DNA of 64,000 nt from Oegoconia quadripuncta (GCA_949316235.1 OX438743.1:32829242-32893241), one strand, 5' to 3'; shown: positions 24,280-45,925, numbered from the stretch's first letter. Numbers and translations: made by a program. Notes: generated from the sequence alone by a model not told the origin.

Positions 24280-24990
24280 TAGTTAGTAATAATAACCGTG
24301 ATTTGTATCATACAGCTAGGAATCGCTGCACTAAGGTATGTCGGGATGGTCAACGCCGTCATATTCACAAATCTGTCGAACATGGTGACCTTGCTAAAGT
24401 CTTGAAGTTTCTTAGATCTATGGGGGTTGGCAAATGTCGAAACGACACAGTTCCAAAGGATATAAATGCAGACTTATTAAGTCAACATTTCTCTTCTTCT
24501 TCCGTTCTTGAAACCAACCTTAAAGCTAATACATTACATCATCTTTCTAACTTGCCAATTTATAATTCTTACCCTTCCGTATTTACTCGGTTCTCCGATA
24601 GCGATGTCAAGGAAAACTTTCTTTCCATAGCCTCCAATGCCGTGGGTGATGACAGCATTAGCCGTAAATATGATCTGTCCTATAATTGATGTGATCACAC
24701 CTATTATTAGTAAGATCTTTAATAAATCAATCTCCTCCAGCACCTTTCCTCAAATATGGAAACATGATCATATCGTCCCGTTACCCAAGAAAGTACATCC
24801 TTAAATTTTTTCAGATTTTGGTCCTATTTCTGATTCTTAACACTGTTGGATTTTAGCAACGCTTTTAATACTGTCGATTTCGACATTTTACTGGGACGGT
24901 TGAGATCACTTAACATAATATATCCAACGGTAACCGATTGGTTTCGAAGTTACCTGTACGAGCACCGGCAGCGCTTTCTCATTGAATGAA
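24280..24990 (+). mobile_element. Decayed non-LTR retrotransposon fragment with reverse transcriptase remnant
   Basis: An open stretch from 24303 to 24689 encodes a linker typical of Jockey/CR1-like LINE ORF2, including INADLLSQHFSS and SIASNAVGDDSISRK, which resembles the SNAVGxDGIS motif just before the RT domain. After stops and frame breaks, 24841-24985 encodes LDFSNAFNTVDFDILL, matching the RT palm motif (DFSKAFDTVDHDIL), then TVTDWFRSYLYEHRQR. The element is inactive and truncated. A LINE-like 3' tail with cacttttctgtaac/aataaag follows at about 24995-25075. Confidence 0.8.
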
Positions 24991-25639
24991 TCGAATTGAA
25001 CTCCTATCACTTTCTGTAACTATATTTTCTTTTCTGTTGTGCAATAAAGTGTATTTGTATAGTATTGTTAGTTTAGTAGTTCTTTAATTGCTTGTTGTTG
25101 GCGCACAGCACGATTTCCATGGAAATTTAATAGAAATAAACGAGACAATGCCGCCAGCCTACTCGGAACCCTTCAGGCCGTGCAAGAGCTGGTTATTTAT
25201 AAATAATTTTAATAATATAATCCGTAAACCGTAATATGAACTTCGATGCACCCAACTTCGACGCTGCTGTAAGTTACGTCTAGCGCGCTAAGTTCTTGGA
25301 AGTAAAGCATTTTCATACAAGTGTTTCGGTAGTTTTTGGAACTTAGAACGACAATTATTAATTGCGCTAAGGACGTTTAATCGACTATATTTTCTGTGAC
25401 AACATCATCTGTCGACGTTACAGTAGTTCCTTTTGCTTGAAATCTATGACTGTAAAGTGCCACAAATCCACACTAGCTCCATGTGGTGGATTGTGGTACT
25501 TTCTCTGTCCTAGCAACTGAAGTTGGGACGCTTAGAGCTGTTGGCGATGATATATGTTACAATAATAATAATAATAATAACCAACGGTTACCAACCAATA
25601 GTATCCGTAGCACAAGGTTTGCTTTGTTTGGGACTAAAT

Positions 25640-25815
25640 GATTTGTGTAACTGTTCGAAATATTTACATTTATTATTATTTTTACCAGGTTGCCTGGAAG
25701 AGATCGCTGTTAGTGATAAAGTCGTCAAATTGTACATTATACTCATATCACTTTCTGTAACTGTATTTTCTTTCTGTTATGCAATAAAGTGAATTTGTAT
25801 CGTATTGCATTTTTT
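25640..25815 (+). repeat. LINE 3' tail
   Basis: The sequence ggttgcctggaagagatcgc followed by an AATAAA-like run is a recurrent LINE tail. Related copies occur at 24995-25075 (plus) and 45765-45925 (minus). Confidence 0.5.
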
Positions 25816-25819
25816 ATAT

Positions 25820-26110
25820 CAAGCCGGAAGGTGGGTAATACTTTACCACTTTAATGACTCCTATTAAATCCATCGAATTTGATCTCATTTCATTTATTTT
25901 ATTTCATACGATAATATCTGATGATGAAACCGGAAATTGGGCAATGGAACTCTTTAATGACTACTATTAAAATCGTCCACTTTGTACACATTTGAATTAG
26001 TCAACGAGGATCTCGTGCAATAATGCCGGAACGTGGATAATGGAACTCTTCAATGCCAGCATTTAAGTCATCGAATTTGATTGATTTTAATCAGCCTTAA
26101 TCTCAGATCA
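25820..26110. repeat. Degenerate tandem repeat, unit about 100 bp
   Basis: Three diverged units carry gccggaaggtgggtaat-like and aactctttaatgactactat-like words. More units occur at about 26735-26800 and 27072-27160, and similar words at 14270-14410. Confidence 0.55.
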
Positions 26111-26159
26111 AAAATTTGTTACACATGATGACCAGCAATTGATAGTGCAAGGAGCATAA

Positions 26160-26735
26160 TGGTTCGAGGCTATAATTGTATTTTTTATTGTTTTTATGCT
26201 TTTATGTATGTATATTCATAATTGAATATTGCACAGAAGCAATGTCAAACCGACCGCAAATAACCTGTTTTGTCCGCCAGAGGCGCTGTTTTAATAAAAA
26301 ATAAAAATAACTGGGTACCTGAATTTAATTCGCCGCGGGTTCTGATTGGATAAAAATAATTAATTCGAGTCATTTTATTGGATATCCGGTCAGGACCCGA
26401 CGGTTTCTGTGGCATAAAAGGATCGTACCCACTGAAAGGGATCTATAGGGAGTACATCTTCGAATATTGCGTGCGGTTCCAAGTGAAAGTGAAAAATTGT
26501 AAATTAGTGCTAAGAAGAATTTCAATTACAAGAAGCTCGATCAACACTATCAAGTTATTTTAGTGGTCTGCTGAGTGTGTGTATGTGTGGGCCTTGTTTG
26601 CTCTTCCTCCTCGTTCCCTGCATCATATATTTCGAAGCACCTGACTTACTAGAGCGACCCCAGAGCGGCGCTCTAATTTCGCTAACAGATAGTGAAATCG
26701 GGAGGTATAGGTACCTGCCTTATACATACACAAGG
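26160..26735 (+). other. Unassigned GC-richer stretch
   Basis: The stretch is less AT-rich than its flanks and contains agtgaaagtgaaaaattg and agcgaccccagagcggcgct. It has no long frame and no similarity I can place. A decayed LTR or untranslated part of a retroelement is possible. Confidence 0.25.
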
Positions 26736-26825
26736 AATTCTTCAATGGGTACTATTAAACTCTTCCAGTTTGGTCATGTATTGATATGTAACATAAAGGT
26801 TTTATGATATGGGGGAGGTAGGACA

Positions 26826-27071
26826 AACCGATTGGTGTAGTGGATAGTGACCCTGTCAGCGAAACCAACGGTTCCGGGTTCGAATCCCGCGAAGGGTAAA
26901 TGTTTGTGTGATGAATATGAACATTTATTCCTGAGTCATGGATGTTTATATAAATATGTATGTATGTTTATCCGTTATCTAGTATCCATAGTACAAGCTT
27001 TGCTTGATTTGGGCCTAGATGATTGGTGTAAGTGTCCGAAATGTTTATTTATTATATTTATTATTTATTAA
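26826..27071 (+). mobile_element. SINE-B (tRNA-derived)
   Basis: Head accgattggtgtagtggata, B box ggttcgaatcccgc, and tail tgtttatttattatattt. It interrupts a degenerate tandem array whose units occur on both sides. Confidence 0.8.
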
Positions 27072-27375
27072 AGCCAGAAGGTAGGTATTGGAACTTTTCG
27101 ATAGTTACTATTCGTATTAAACCCATGAGTCCTAAGATGTCGAGGATGTGGACATAATGCTTGAAGAAAACCTGGACCGTCCTGCCCTCCGAAATATGAA
27201 ATAACTCGTATGAACTTATAATTTGTCGATATTTATGACAAGTGTAGCATTATAACTAGTTTATACCGAAAAAGTACACGTTTACACTTGCGTTATATAT
27301 CGACAAATGACCAAGTTCAAACTGCATGAAGAAATTATAAGGGTTCCTAGTTTGACTACGGATACTTCATCATCA

Positions 27376-27510
27376 TCAGCCGAAATACGTCCACTGCTGA
27401 ACAATTGCCTCCCCCAAAGATCTCCACAACGATCGGTCCTGCGCTGCCTGCATCCAGCGGCTTCCCACGATCTTTACCAAATCATCGGTCCACCTCGTAG
27501 GGGGCCTTCC
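27376..27510 (-). mobile_element. RTE-like LINE C-terminal fragment
   Basis: The minus strand reads GRPPTRWTDDLVKIVGSRW, then MQAAQDRSLWRSLGEAIVQQ and a WTYFG end before TGA. This is the typical last 44 codons of an RTE/BovB-like retrotransposon ORF, intact over that length. It is followed by a catcatcatc-type tail. Confidence 0.75.
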
Positions 27511-27787
27511 GGTGCGTGGTCTTCACTCGACTGCGGATACTTAAAATAGAATTAATACGTAAAATATTTGGTTTTAGTTCAAGACGGTGCCCTAAAGTGC
27601 AAACCGAAACTAGAGAGATCTGACAGTTTGCTCCGTAAAGGGGCTCTGTTTGGATCCTTCAGGTAGGACCCCTAAAAGCTTGTTACTTAAGATCCATTGT
27701 TCCTAGTATTGTTTAGTACATACATACATATCGTCATGACCTTTATCCCAAATGGGGTGGTCAGTTATATCCCAAACAATAGTGTAT

Positions 27788-27884
27788 ATAGCCAGTCCCT
27801 CACATAAGATACAGGTTCCGGGTGAGCACGTTTCCACCTTCAATCTCATTTTCACTTAACATAGGTGTGACTGAGCTCAAGTGC
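27788..27884 (+). mobile_element. SINE-A 3' fragment
   Basis: The diverged tail part (ttccgggtgagcacgtttcc to tgactgagctcaagtgct) lacks head and body. Confidence 0.55.
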
Positions 27885-28052
27885 TATTGATATTGGAACC
27901 ATTGTTCGACAAACAGTTGCACGACAGAAGTAAGAGTTGTGCTTAAAAGAAATCTCATGTAGGTACATAGGAACTTTCGCGAAAAGCTTACAGAGGTTGC
28001 CCTGGCGTAACAGTGATGGATACCTTATGTAAATAAACAGCATTTAAATTAC

Positions 28053-28216
28053 TTGATAGTAGTGTCGATTGGGATGTACACCAACTAAACTAAACTAAAA
28101 CCAGTTTTAAAGTAGTACCGTCTCTTTCTCCCTGGAACAGTACGATGCGACGGCACCACTCCAAAACTGGTTTTAGTTTAGTTTAGTTGGTGTACATCCG
28201 AATCGACACCATTATC
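28053..28216. repeat. MITE family G, long terminal inverted repeats
   Basis: The ends ggtgtcgattcggatgtaca and its complement, followed by ccaactaaactaaactaaaa, form inverted repeats of about 50 bp around a short core. Copies are at 30343-30503 and, partial, at 23008-23125. Confidence 0.8.
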
Positions 28217-28227
28217 TACAATTTACG

Positions 28228-28520
28228 ATCTATTATCAACAGCCTTACCCGTACACACTGTTGGGGCAGAGCCTCCTCTCACTGGGAGAGGATATGGAAG
28301 TGTGGATTGGTTGATTTGTGTCAGACTAGCGGCCACCTTATAGTCAGTGTTTTAAGCCGGCCCTGTAGGCCACCAATTTGGCTTAACGACTGCCTTCAAT
28401 AGAAATCAACCGGGACCGACTATTTAACGTGGCCTCCGAAGCTCGGAAGCACTCATATTAAAATGTCACTAGTGGTCACCATGGACTGACCGCGCCATAC
28501 ATAGCTTAACTTCGCTAATC
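28228..28520. repeat. Interspersed repeat D
   Basis: Same family as 16680-17225: cctcctctcactgggagagg, then gactatttaacgtggcctcc. Confidence 0.65.
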
Positions 28521-28724
28521 ATCCGTCTCCGATAGCCACAACTAATTATATCTATGAAAACATGTTTTGTGCAGATGTGGCAGCAAAGGATTTACTTATT
28601 TACTCATTCATTCATTTATTTTTATTTTATTTCAAAAATCGAAGTAGGTAGGCAGACGAATGTGAGGCGAGTAGAAACACGTTCTATTTATCCTCTTCAC
28701 ATTTAACCCTTATATAGTGGAACG

Positions 28725-28985
28725 ACGACCTGTTTGGTGTAGTGGTTAGCAACTCTGACCACTATACCAAAAAGGTTGCGGGTTCGAATCCCACTAGGAG
28801 CATATGTTTGTGTGATAAATACGGACATGTGTACCCGAGTTATAGATGTTTTCATTTATAATAAGTATTTATTTACAAAAAAAAATATATTTATGTAGTA
28901 TATCAACCATCTGGTATCCACAACACAAGCTTGTAGTTGCTTAATGTGGAACTAGATGGCGCTGTGAGTCTAAGGATATTTATTT
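28725..28985 (+). mobile_element. SINE-B' (tRNA-derived)
   Basis: Head gacctgtttggtgtagtggt, B box gggttcgaatcccac, body tggaactagatggcgctgtg, tail tatttatttatt. This is the best-preserved member. Confidence 0.8.
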
Positions 28986-29532
28986 ATTATTTATTTATTA
29001 CCCCAAATTTACTCAGTTTCCTAAATCAATGCTCGGGTTGTCTGGAAGAGTTCTCTTAAAGATAAATAATAAATATAATATATATTATTATTGCTTAGTT
29101 TGTCTCACTATTAATTTTTTACCTCTAGATTGTATAATGATTATTATTTAATACTGACTTTCCACCTAATTATTTTTTAAGAGAATCGAAATGAAAAATG
29201 AGTATCTGTAATTGGCATGACTTTGGCTTGTAAATTTTGTGTAATATTTTTTATAATGATGCTGTTGATTCTGTATTATCAATAAAATAAAATAAAAAAT
29301 AAAATAATAAATATCCTTAATACCTTTATATCTTTGTAGGTACGTGACCTATTGTTTGTATTCTGTTATTGTAATATTTTCGTGCAATAAAAAATATTTA
29401 TTATGCCTATAGATGCAACAATGTAATAAAACAATTGGTTTACTTGATATTATTTTATTCAAATCATACATGTAGTTGTATTAAAAAATTAACGGACATG
29501 TGGAGCATCACCGACGCTGCATTTCGTCAAGT

Positions 29533-32500
29533 TTAGGCCAACTTGAAGCCAAGCTGAAATGAAATGAAACCAATAATATTAAAACTTAGTTATTATATTG
29601 AAGAATTAAAACAAATTGAAGAGTGTACCTGCCACAGGATTACAGAACCAACCCGTGAGTTACTAAGGACTTGCCGAAAGGTAAACTATACGTTGCAGCA
29701 ATACTAGGCGGCTTAAAAATTCTGACGCTAGGGTTTGTAAGGCCTACTTTCGGCCTTACACCCTACTCGAGCAGGCAGGCAGCACTAGTAGCATGTCAGG
29801 CGCGATAAACTGACTTTTTTTTTTGATAAGTAGCTCTTTTGATAAGTATATTGACTTGTGAAAATATATTTAAAAAAAAATATTAAAAACCATGAAAACA
29901 AAACAAACAACGCAACGCAAATTCATTGGTAATGAACTCATTGCTGTTTAATTCGAAGAATAGTGTAGGGCTTCGATAGGCAAATTCGACCAATAGTAGT
30001 GCTGCAATATCAAATTCGACGAATAGATGGCAGTTATGTACTAATTACCTCCTCTATCCCATCTCACCATATGGCAAATTAAACTTTATACACACCTTTG
30101 GAATGTTTTCAACACTACATTTAAATATCAGTGCAGCTCTTTTACATCCCTTTTCATCGTCATTTACTTCAACGTCATTCACTAAAATAAAGAAAATCAT
30201 AGAAAATTATTGTAGTAATTTGAACTGTTTTATTTGCACATAACATAGCAGACGTGTGTGTCGACTAAATTTTACCGATAACTCCAAAATGTGGAGATTA
30301 ATTTTTGAAATTTTCATACGTATTTTTACTGATTTTGTAAACAATGGTGTCGATTCGGATGTACACCAACTAAACTAAACTAAAACCAGTTTTGGAGTGG
30401 TGCCGTCGTATCGTACTGTTGCAGGGAGAAAGAGATAGTACTACTTTAAAACTGGTTTTAGTTTAGTTTAGTTTAGTTGGTGTACATCCGAATCGACACC
30501 AATGTAGGACGACGGCAATACTTAGGTTGACATACGGACAGACTGACAACCAGTGATCCTATAAGGGTTTCTTTTATATTTTCATGAGATATCGGAACCC
30601 TAAATATAGTAGTAAGCATGGTCTATTTACACACGCATCAACAGCTTTGTTTGCTTCCCCAATACGTTGTGCAACAGCCTCATCTCATTAAGAGAGAGTA
30701 TAACTGTCACTGGTCTTGGCCCTTTTAACATACTATTTTTCACCTTAGATGTTACAGACAGTTCTCTGTCAAGGGCATGAATTAAGGCAGAGGAGACGGC
30801 TGCCCATTGGCCCTGTACCGGTGTGGCTATTTACCGGCCACCACCAGTATCATCAGCAATATCAAAGGATTGCTGGGCTTCCTGGTGGAGCTTGATTAGC
30901 AGGTTTGAGGCCCCGAACACTTAAACCAATATACCGGATGAGTTGAGACAACAAGATGAGGATGACACAACGATATATTCGATGACGGTATTGTAAAAAA
31001 AAAAACAAACTGCCTATGCCAATACCTTGTATTAATATGCCGTATTTTTCCTTACGGTAAAATAACACATCCGGTAATGTAAATGTCGAGTTGCGGAAAA
31101 TCTAATCTATTTAACATTGCTTCTTGGTAACAGTATAGATAAAATATATTATCCATATTAGCCTCAGGACGTCCCCAACTGAATGCTTCCCCCATAGATT
31201 TGGTTGGAATGGTTGGAAGTGGCTTGCATCCAAGGATTACATCACCGACATAGGCTAGCGGATGAGGTAGATCCCACCTCCGCTCTCCCCCACTGTAACT
31301 CCTGTAAGCCAGGATCAACAGTGGAACTCTGCACGGCACCTACTGAAGGTAGACGGTGCCCTACGTGATTCTATTGCAACCATGGACCCCAGACTAATTA
31401 AAGAAGGAATTTAAGGGTGAAAAGTTGGAAAGAAAGAAAGTCCCACCCAGCGGATGAGGTACTAAGTTGAAGTAGCAGTACGCAGTGGACAGAACACATA
31501 GCTCAAAATTGATGACCTAAGGGGCATTAAAGTGGAGGACACGCACCAGCAAGCGCAGCGTCCACTCATGAAGATGAAGAACATTTTAAATACCGCCATT
31601 TTGTAAGTTTTATTAGGCTATATTAGCCACGGAGGCGGTACAATCAACATGGTATGTAAATGACTTTATGATATGTGAACCACCACGATAAGAAATATAA
31701 ATTTCATCATCATCATTATACCAGCCACAGGACTTTCACTGCTGAACATAGATTTCCCCCATAGGATTCCAGAGTAACCAGCCGCTTCCAACCGGTCACT
31801 CTGGTATATGAATTTACCCTGATAAACTTTCGTTTATATCGTCATAATAAGTGTCATATAAGGATAAACAATCACCTTTGAAACAAGTATCAGCTAATTT
31901 CTTTCCATTAATCAGCCTTTTCTCATCGCCGTTTTGAGCCATTTCTGCCACTGCATAAGCGTGTTGTAAATCGAATTTTCCTTTGGAATCCATCTGAAAA
32001 CATTAACATTGAAATAAAAGTGGAGGTAATACATACATAATATCAAAACCTTTTACCAAATACCAAGATCCAAATATAAGTATTTGAGTGTTCCAAATAT
32101 TAAAGATAAGCAAGCTCAATAATCTGAATACAGAAATGCAAAGGTGACGGGGGTGAACCCATCGGCGTCGAAACGTGTAAAGCCCTGAGCGACATATTGT
32201 GTCCCCAGAGATATCGGACGACGTTGTCAGATTTCGCCCGACTTCGCCCGACATATCTGATAGGCTGATGTGAATGTGACAAGACATCGGGCGACGTGGA
32301 GCGATGTGGGAAGATGTCGCCCGATGTCGACCGCTGTCTCCGGGGACACATGTTGTTCGACAAAAATGTCGCTTAGAGGAAGTAAAATGCATCTGTTCGG
32401 AGTCCTAAAGGCAATTTTTAAAGTATTAATGAAACAATCAAATACATCTATGTCGGAGAGTTTATCAATTTCATGAAATAACTCTACATGTGCGCCTAAT

Positions 32501-34822
32501 AAACATTAATTACTTGCATAGCAAGTTCTACTATACGGAATATGGGAAAAACTTTGAGTGATTGAGTTCAAGTGCTAACCCGTTGTGCATAAAAGAAAAA
32601 CATTGTCGTTCACGTCTACGAAGCAAGTATCGAGTAACTGCTTAGATACTAATTCACCTGGAGGATTTTCTACTGCACAAAAATTTTAATGTAAAGTAAC
32701 TTTGACCCTCAGTTCAAGGTAAAGTACATTTTGACAGTGACTGCATTTTGAACGCGACTGTATCTATACTTACAGTTCCTTCTAATTTGTAAGCACATGC
32801 AAGGAGGCAGTACACTTCCGGTTTCTTGGGTAGCACCCATTGTTGCAATTGTAGCAAGTCTTGTGGCTCTACTGGGTGATGCTTCATACATTTCATTACG
32901 AACTTGGCAAACTCTGCCTTCATTTCTTCTTCTGTGAGGGCTCGAACATTCTGAGAAAAATGCAAATGCTTTAGACTAACTCTATAAGATACAACATTCT
33001 TTTTATGATAATAAAATCAAAAAAACGACAGTATATTATTGTATTCTAAGGGTACATTGTTAGATTTTTTAACTTAAAGTGTATCCTGTGACACCCTGGG
33101 TACCAAAATAACTCTAAACCCACCTGGCACTTCAAAATCAGTTAAGCAGTTTAGGCTACAGGAGGTAACATAGTCTCTGCATACATACTTATATACCGGT
33201 GACTTTTTTTACCGCAAGAAAAAAAATGCATATTAGGTAAGTGAAATAGAAGGTACCTATTGGCATAGGTAGTTTATTTTTCAAAACCATAATCGATTAA
33301 AGCGTTGTGACATTTGATGATCGCGTTTGTAGCCATTTCCACATAATTTCATCATTAAATAAAATAAATAAAGAAGACTTCGAGAAAATATATGTTCGAA
33401 ATAAATTTCGCATGGTAGGAACCCTAAAAATCCCGCCAGTCGCATATCAAACAAATGCCGGCGCGGGCGTTTTTGTAAAAAACTACCTATGCCAATAACT
33501 TCTCTTTCACTTACCTAATATTTTTTTCTTACAGTAAAAAAACTATATCCGGTATATACACCCGAATAACAATATTCTTCCTTCCTGGGGCATTCGCCTC
33601 CACACTCCTCCCACTACAAGTCCTGTGATGTACGCGTGGTCGCATTCTGGTTCTTAAGAATTTCATGTTTTTGTCATGAAGAAGGGGAACTCCTGTAAGC
33701 CAGGATCAACAGTGGTACTCTCCTTCCTGGGGCATACGGTTAGAAATAATTCTATGCGCATACATTTTTTTGACATTTCAAACCAAAATTTCAATTGATA
33801 ATTTTGAAAATCCCGGAAAAACTGTGATGTCATCCAAATACGTCAAACAACTATGTTAAAAGCTAAATATTTTCGAAACATGGCTAATAATCTGTCTCTT
33901 TTAATACAAAGAAAACCGCACTCAAAACGGCCCACGCATTTTTAAGATATTTTCGGACAAAGACTGGATACGATATTTTTTTACCCACCTAATAAAAGTT
34001 GTCATAGGTCGGGTTAGGTAGATTGTTTTTCCTTACATGCTAAATTCAGCCGCTTTTATTATGTGGTAACGAATAGAGCAATTCAAAATCTTTATGCGAC
34101 TGATGTTCTTTTTTTTAATTAAGAAAATCAGGGAAATTGCAGCAATATCATCGGGTAGTCCAATGCCAATTTTTTATTTTTTCCTCAGCTTTAATAGGAA
34201 GTAAGTCGCTTATTTTTTTTTATAATTTTGATAGTTATCGTACGAGAAGTACAGTTGAATTTAGCTTGTAAATATCCGTGTAAATAATATAGGTTGTAAC
34301 TCCCAAAACATTTTACTAAATGGTGCTTTTCCTTTAGGTTTATACGTCTGTACTTTTATATAAAGAAAATTATAGAAGATATATTTAAGAGTGTTTATCT
34401 CGCACGGTATTCTAGACCAACATTCAAGTTCAAATTTTTCTAAATAAATAAACCTAATGAAATTTTATTAGAATGAAGCACGTACATAGACCTAAAAATT
34501 AATATACAACAATTTCGAAAAAGAGTATTGAAATGAAATAAGAATGATTTTAAGTTTTCCACAGTAATCAGAAAAAAATCCTCTTAAATTCGATATTTTG
34601 AAAATGTTTACTACAAACATTTGTAGATCTATACGCCTTGCTTATACGTATAAAGTTTCATTAGAATTGGTTTATTTATTTCGGACAATTTAGGGTTGAT
34701 AGTTTGTATGGAATGCCGTGTAGAGTAAACCCTCTTAAGAGACGAATTAAAGTGTTAATAAAATGTATACTCACATAACATTGCATGCACAATATTGTTA
34801 TAAACAGTGCTATATTCCTCAT
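29533..34822 (-). CDS. OBP-4: odorant-binding protein (PBP/GOBP family), five coding exons
   Basis: Exons on the minus strand: 34775-34822, 32774-32950, 31876-31993, 30096-30181 and 29533-29553. The product is 149 residues. The signal exon is MRNIALFITILCMQCY. A second in-frame ATG two codons upstream (34828) would add Met-Thr; I chose the inner start because it gives the same 16-residue exon as OBP-2 and OBP-3. Exon 2 begins NVRALTEEEMK. Cysteines are at about 37, 64, 68, 112, 127 and 136 (X26-X3-X43-X14-X8). Exon 3 begins MDSKGKFDLQ, exon 4 is VNDVEVNDDEKGC, and the last exon encodes LGFKLA. A poly(A) signal is at 29454-29459. Introns contain G, J and K type MITEs. The role is inferred from family: a secreted carrier of small hydrophobic molecules. 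Confidence 0.92.
30343..30503. repeat. MITE family G
   Basis: Complete copy in intron 3 of OBP-4, with both inverted ends intact. Confidence 0.8.
32187..32373. repeat. MITE-like inverted repeat K
   Basis: The end gcgacatattgtgtccccag is inverted at ggggacacatgttgttcgac...tgtcgc. The GC-rich core is full of gtcgcccgacttcgcccgac-like words. It is in intron 2 of OBP-4. Confidence 0.65.
33190..33565. repeat. MITE family J with about 85 bp inverted ends
   Basis: The left end (attaggtaagtgaaatagaa, tattggcataggtagttt) is repeated inverted at 33478-33560. It is in intron 1 of OBP-4. A fragment of the same end is at 30985-31075. Confidence 0.7.
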
Positions 34823-35529
34823 TGTCATGCGAGACTAATTCCTCTTCAGGGTATCACAATGGCTACAATGTCTAAAACATCTATGTATACCCTATTTAAA
34901 GATTATTGAAGCCCATTATAAAAGTCACATTAGATATGAGATAACAGAAATAAACAAGCACAGTAACATTAACTTCAACCATTTTATAATATTATGCAGA
35001 AATATAATAGGCCCCATATTATGAATACGCCAATAAGTGCGAGGTATTACAAAGCAGATAACGATTTTTGGGGTACCTACTAGTTACCTACTCGTCAATA
35101 ATCTGATCAGTTCTATTAAATTAAATTTCACTGATGCATGCGTTTAGCATTCACCACTGAAAATTCGTGCCATCCCTTTGTCACATGTGTACAAAATATA
35201 CTGATTAACAAATGTCTTCTGTTGTCAGCATTGGATTTCTATACATGCATAAAATCACCCCTATTTCCCGTAGAACAAAGCAGATACAACAGACTTCCAC
35301 TTGCTACTAGCCTAGATTTCTTTGTTGATCATTATTTACTTGAAGAATCACATCCTATAGCAACGGCAATGAGGCAACTTCTGCTTCTGATGCAGACTAT
35401 TCAACTACAAAGAAAATGTACACTTACCATTGATGAATATGATTATAATGATGATAATGTTTTGACGACCCAGAGCGTTGCGATTTAAAAGATAAGTTAT
35501 TCAAAATATAGTTCGATGTCCAAATAATA

Positions 35530-35690
35530 TTAGAAATGCGAAAGTTTGTGTATATTTGTTGCTTCTTCACGCCAAAATGGCTGGACGGATTTGGATGAAA
35601 GGTTGGAAAACAGATTAGGAAACAGATTTTTTTTGCTGAACCGATTTATGTTCCACGCGAACAAAGTTAAAAGTGAAACAAACGGCTAGT
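35530..35690 (-). repeat. Interspersed repeat E
   Basis: Inverted copy in the spacer between OBP-4 and OBP-5. Confidence 0.55.
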
Positions 35691-35889
35691 TGTATATAAC
35701 TCAGAGAGTAATAAAACAGTGAAGGCACGCGTCGACTAGTCTATTCCAGCCGCAATTAAAGATAAACAATATCACCTTACATGTTAAATCAATGTTGGAG
35801 TTAGTAACTATTTATTTATTAATTATTTACAAATATAAAATTGAAAAAATAAACCATATTGGACTACATTCATTTCTCTATCGTAGATA

Positions 35890-44575
<8,686 letters not shown>

Positions 44576-44628
44576 TTTTCCCACAACAGTTCTAGGACAC
44601 CGACAAACCACAAATCATAAATGTGCGA

Positions 44629-44653
44629 ACTGATCTAAATAAATATTTATATA
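44629..44653 (-). promoter_or_regulatory. Candidate core promoter of OBP-5
   Basis: On the minus strand TATATAAAT (TATAAA at 44646-44651) is followed about 20 bases on by TCAGT (44629-44633), the arthropod initiator consensus. The OBP-5 ATG is at 44575, leaving a 5' UTR of about 55 bases. Confidence 0.45.
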
Positions 44654-45764
44654 CAACAAGGTGATTATTATGAATAAACGTGTGGTAATAGCAAAAGCAT
44701 TCAAACACACGATTATAATAGTGTTATTGTGAAATGTGTTTATTAGCACTCATTTTGTTAACAAATATATTCATTGAGCATGAGAGTATAAAGGTGCATT
44801 TACATCGTCTAAGAAATTTAAATATTATGTAACGAAAAAAATACGCTGCGGAAAATGAGACGCTATAGATTAGAAGCACCTTATTAAAAATGGCACGATC
44901 AATTAGGTACTTCCTGCTACTTAGGCAGTGGGTAAAAGCTTGGATGCGCGAAACAAGAATTTAAAATGTTTGTTGATGCAAAATTTTATTGAATTGCCAT
45001 GCAGCTAGATTATCCATAAATGTGTGTGCGATGGGAGATACCAAATTCACGCGACGCTATCGAAAATGTGAACGCAATGAGACTGAAAGTGTATAACCGG
45101 AGTCATATGTGCAAATCCAGTAGTATTTTATTAAAATCTTTATTTTATATTATATAAAGCAATGATTGATTACTTATCTCGGGTAGGAAGTTTGACTGTA
45201 TCAGAATTAGAAATACTATTAGCTGTTAGAAATTCAAAGGCAATCATAAAAATCTCAATCATTTCAGCCGGAACATGACATGCGCTTTCGAACCCTATAC
45301 GACGACATCTAGCATTGTCCGTCACATTAAAGCAATGTCTATGAATTTTTAATACATACCAACGCGCCGCTCGTCTATGATAAAAGGTGTAAATTGGTTA
45401 GCATTCTCTTCCATTGAGGTGGTGCAAATTCTATACGAAGAATTCTATTTCATTTATGGACAGAGGAGAAGGAATCAGCGAGGAATTTTGGAAGAACGAA
45501 GCACTGTAGGCTTAGGTATTTAAAAGATAATCATAAAAACCATTTCAATATTTTCTTTTTCGTAGAAAGAAATCTTAGCTCATCCACGAGGATACCAGAC
45601 CCAACCATCACAATATGACCGTTAAGACCCTTCCAATGATACCGCTTTCGCAATCGTAGATCACTTTCTATTTCACCATCCAGAGGATGTCGGACCCCAC
45701 AACCCTCTAAAAAGTTTCTTACCCGAGACCTTTCAGATAAAGTTTTTAAGTCTCGTAATACCAT

Positions 45765-45925
45765 ACAATACAATACAATACAAATACACTTTATTGCACA
45801 ACAGATAAGAAAATACAGTTTCAGAAAAGTGGTAAGAATAGAATGTACAATTTGGCGACCTTATCACTAAAAGCAATCTCTTCCATGCAACCTTTGGGTA
45901 TAAGGACAGTACATTTGAAATAGGT
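45765..45925 (-). repeat. LINE 3' tail
   Basis: This is the reverse complement of the tail at 25640-25815, here with a caatacaatac simple-repeat end. It lies between OBP-5 and OBP-6. Confidence 0.5.

Noticed and set aside
26826..26900. tRNA-like sequence with A and B boxes
   Set aside because: It is the head of a SINE followed by the family's body and tail; it does not fold into a complete tRNA and recurs in many copies.
32003..32392. Overlapping frames on both strands in OBP-4 intron 2
   Set aside because: They fall in the GC-rich inverted repeat K, which opens several frames by composition.
35138..35488. A 116-codon open frame on the plus strand between OBP-4 and OBP-5
   Set aside because: No recognisable domain or signal. 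Part of it (tttcccgtagaacaaagcag, gacttccacttgc) resembles the LINE piece at 6820-6870, so it is probably a chance frame in a decayed repeat.
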